Positions 63,546 through 64,000 of a stretch of 64,000 nt of DNA are shown here, in pieces. The position numbers and the translations under genes are program-made. The notes below the pieces were generated by a model. It worked only from the letters and a program-made list of their open reading frames with translations, had not been told where the DNA came from and did no database searches. Positions within the stretch are counted from its first letter, which is position 1. Every line of letters begins with the position of its first letter. This DNA comes from Flaccisagitta enflata (taxonomy: Eukaryota; Chaetognatha; Sagittoidea; Aphragmophora), in the NCBI GenBank assembly GCA_965153355.1, contig OZ231126.1:76570001-76634000 (forward strand), written 5' to 3'.

Positions 63546-64000
63546 ATGGCTGCCGGTTAATTCACCTCCTCAACTCTCTCACCTATTACCTATTTCTCAA
63601 CTTAACCCCCTATTTCTCCTCTTCGATCACTACTTCACCTCCTCAACTCCCTCACCTATCCCCCATTTCTCCACCTTTTGCCTCCTTTGGATATGGCACT
63701 TTTCGTCATACATGAAACGATTGCCGCCTCCTCGAGCCACCACCTCTTCCTCCACCACATCTTCCTCTTCCTCCTCCTCCTCTTGCCGCCTCCTCTTTAA
63801 GGTCCATTCCATTTGGCTTTATTCCGGCGCACGATCCCATATATACCTCGATTGTCCTTCCATTGTATATCAAATCTCATCTATCCTTTTTTGCCTCCCG
63901 TGTTCTATTCTTTTCTTTTCTTTCGTTTACTTTTCATTCCTAACTTTTTTCCCCGTTCTTTCTGTCATTTCCCTCTTTCCCTCTTTCATTCTTTCTTTCT

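Overview
The window is nuclear DNA of an invertebrate animal; I cannot name the species. It contains spliced GT-AG genes for secreted or cell-surface proteins (an immunoglobulin-superfamily protein, an IgGFc-binding-domain protein, a glycine/asparagine/arginine/proline-repeat secreted protein). Coding exons are small and well separated. Most of the rest is dispersed repeats and microsatellites, including more than 20 long AG/CT tracts. I see no bacterial-type operon, rRNA, tRNA or CRISPR array. A 10-base N gap lies at 54592-54601.

Layout. 1-3.39 kb: the 5' part of a minus-strand Ig-superfamily gene (signal peptide, one V-type and one C2-type Ig domain, start of a third) that runs off the left edge. 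9.67-16.38 kb: a plus-strand gene for an IgGFc-binding-protein (FCGBP-like) domain, seven exons visible, 5' end not found. 20.68-23.60 kb: a plus-strand gene for a secreted RPNGG-repeat protein with an acidic second exon and two alternative last exons. 30-64 kb holds mostly single candidate exons: a possible thrombospondin-like exon (31.0 kb), an unknown pair at 36.7 kb, related terminal exons at 41.9 and 55.8 kb, a short terminal gene part at 48.1-48.45 kb, a possible Cys-loop-receptor-like fragment at 53.1-53.6 kb, a signal-peptide exon at 57.45 kb and a terminal exon at 59.94 kb.

Repeats. The commonest dispersed repeat (family A, more than 20 copies) starts ACAAGGCC, carries a tetranucleotide GACGGACC-type array in the middle and ends in a hairpin followed by AAAAA. 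A 10-base arm near its 5' end is complementary to the last 10 bases of the 3' hairpin. Different subfamilies have different arm sequences that still match each other. The plan resembles non-autonomous Helentron-type elements (HINE, DINE-1, molluscan pearl elements). A second family (B) has about 34-base inverted arms around a 20-bp minisatellite, and its arms also change together between copies. There are also palindromic or MITE-like elements with recognisable target duplications: TA (24.7, 22.8, 41.0 and 61.8 kb), TTAA (47.8 kb), an 8-bp hAT-like one (38.9 kb) and a 4-bp one (8.1 kb).

The three better genes are independent transcription units; I see no evidence of a shared pathway beyond all being secretory or surface proteins. 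The most unusual observations are the covarying arms of families A and B, a nested family A insertion that fixes the element's ends, microsatellites lying directly against splice sites, and the duplicated last exon of the RPNGG gene.
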